Source: JACQID01 sp035290885
GTDB lineage: Archaea > Aenigmatarchaeota > Aenigmatarchaeia > GW2011-AR5
Reading direction: 5' to 3'
DNA: 13,316 nt
NCBI GenBank assembly: GCA_035290885.1
Contig: DATDTL010000057.1
Span: 1-13,316, forward strand
Shown here: one piece after another, positions 12,907-13,316 of the stretch
Numbering within the stretch: position 1 is the stretch's first letter
How the letters are laid out: each line of letters begins with the position of its first letter
Notes under the pieces: model-generated
What the model saw: only the letters and a program-made list of their open reading frames with translations
Told to the model about the DNA's origin: nothing
Databases searched by the model: none
Position numbers and translations under genes: made by a program

Positions 12907-12945
12907 GCCAAAGGAACCCAATGTTAAAAACGTAGGGCTTTTGGC
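12907..12945 (+). other. Interrupted hairpin in the gap before the DUF655 gene
   Basis: GCCAAA pairs with TTTGGC, CCC with GGG, and ATGT with ACGT (one G-U pair), around a TAAAA loop, with small internal loops. That is about 13 bp in total. It could belong to a small RNA, but there is no supporting promoter or known family. Confidence 0.3.
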
Positions 12946-13128
12946 ATCTCCTTCTGTTTCTGCAACGCCGGCGTCTTATCACCATTTTCATCATAGTGTG
13001 TTAGCTTACAAAAATCTGCTATAATAGAGAGGCATACGAAGCGTTAAAACGTGAAATCGTCTGATTTTTGCCATGAAAGCCCGTATATTAATGAAGAGAC
13101 CGACAGGCGAAACTTTGCAAAATTAACT

Positions 13129-13136
13129 TATTTAAA
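13129..13136 (+). promoter_or_regulatory. TATA box of the DUF655 gene
   Basis: TATTTAAA, within CTTATTTAAACC. Transcription should begin near 13158, giving a 22-nt leader to ATG 13180. This implies that the DUF655 gene is not read only from the rpl21e promoter. Confidence 0.5.
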
Positions 13137-13179
13137 CCGTTAGAAGTATGTATTGTTAGGATCAAGATGGGCGACAGCT

Positions 13180-13316
13180 ATGATGAAGGAAGAGAATTGC
13201 ATAGTTTTGGACTTCTTGCCCCACGGCTATGCCGACAGGAGGCACGCAGAACCGGTAGCCCAAGCCGTAGGAACTAGTTTTTTCACGCTTCTTGAAGTCA
13301 TTCCCCGTGAAGGCAC
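13180..13316 (+). CDS. DUF655 family (COG1491) predicted nucleic-acid-binding protein, 5' part
   Basis: The frame from ATG ATG at 13180 is open to the window edge (45 codons). The N-terminus MMKEENCIVLDFLPHGYADRR, followed by EPVAQAVG and FFTLLEVIPREG, matches the start of archaeal DUF655 proteins, which begin with a Y/I-V-L-D-F/Y-L-P motif and continue with a G-x-x-x-F-T-L-L-E-V stretch. These proteins are about 180-200 residues and predicted to bind RNA; their function is not established. In many archaea the gene follows rpl21e and rpo4 and precedes ksgA, which supports the call. The ribosome binding site is weak. An ATG at 13167 in another frame is closer to an AGGA motif but yields only 36 codons; the true N-terminus is therefore uncertain. 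Confidence 0.8.
   Translation, partial: MMKEENCIVLDFLPHGYADRRHAEPVAQAVGTSFFTLLEVIPREG

Larger units (their letters stand above)
12775..13166. other. Gap of about 390 nt without a gene
   Basis: Stops are frequent in most frames. One plus-strand frame is open for about 60 codons before a TAA near 13021 but has no start codon and no recognisable pattern. The stretch contains a hairpin at 12907-12945 and, near its right end, the TATA box of the next gene. I see no tRNA or known RNA motif. It may hold an unrecognised small RNA or decayed DNA. Confidence 0.45.

Noticed and set aside
13018..13027. Bacterial-like -10 box (TATAAT)
   Set aside because: The window is archaeal, no matching -35 is present and no gene starts at the right distance.

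Overview
The window is archaeal chromosome. Archaeal-type genes (S15 of the archaeal/eukaryotic size class, Bud32, L21e, Rpo4/RpoF, a DUF655-type protein, RqcH/NEMF, an XPD/DinG-type iron-sulfur helicase) sit behind TATA boxes, often of the form TATTTAA(G), placed about 25-27 nt before a start codon, which suggests leaderless transcription. A few genes instead use a Shine-Dalgarno of the type GTGAT or GAGG. Base composition is near balanced and genes are tightly packed. A euryarchaeal-like or DPANN/Micrarchaeota-like genome fits, but the lineage is a guess. I see no tRNA, rRNA, CRISPR array, insertion sequence or phage gene.

Layout. (1) 1-1833, minus strand: bud32 and rps15 overlap; a structured intergenic stretch follows; then an AlkD-like DNA glycosylase with its own promoter runs off the left edge. 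(2) 1886-2515, plus: endonuclease III (nth), divergent from bud32 across 52 nt. (3) 2568-8114, plus: a five-gene chain in which every gene overlaps the next: a 48-residue ribbon-helix-helix protein, smc, scpA, scpB and rqcH. (4) 8138-9020, minus: an unrecognised 87-residue protein and thymidylate kinase. (5) 9069-9471, plus: a decayed NUDIX hydrolase gene. (6) 9499-11340, minus: XPD/DinG-type helicase. (7) 11341-11774: a gap with no convincing gene. (8) 11775-12379, plus: rpl21e-rpo4. (9) 12433-12774: an orphan two-helix membrane protein, then a gap of about 400 nt, then the start of a DUF655 gene cut by the right edge.

How the genes fit together. The centre encodes a complete prokaryotic condensin (SMC plus kleisin ScpA plus winged-helix ScpB), cotranscribed with a small DNA-binding protein and with the ribosome quality-control factor RqcH. 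The SMC is only 808 residues; head and hinge are intact, but each coiled-coil arm is about half the usual length. Around it are DNA repair and nucleotide functions (AlkD-like, Nth, helicase, Tmk, former NUDIX) and translation/transcription genes (S15, L21e, Rpo4, Bud32 for tRNA t6A).

Most notable points: the short-armed SMC and its operon; two divergent gene pairs whose start codons are equidistant from one shared TATA element; a Walker A lysine-to-isoleucine change in Tmk; the NUDIX pseudogene; a multi-stem structure after rps15; and an insertion splitting the usual rpl21e-rpo4-DUF655 cluster.
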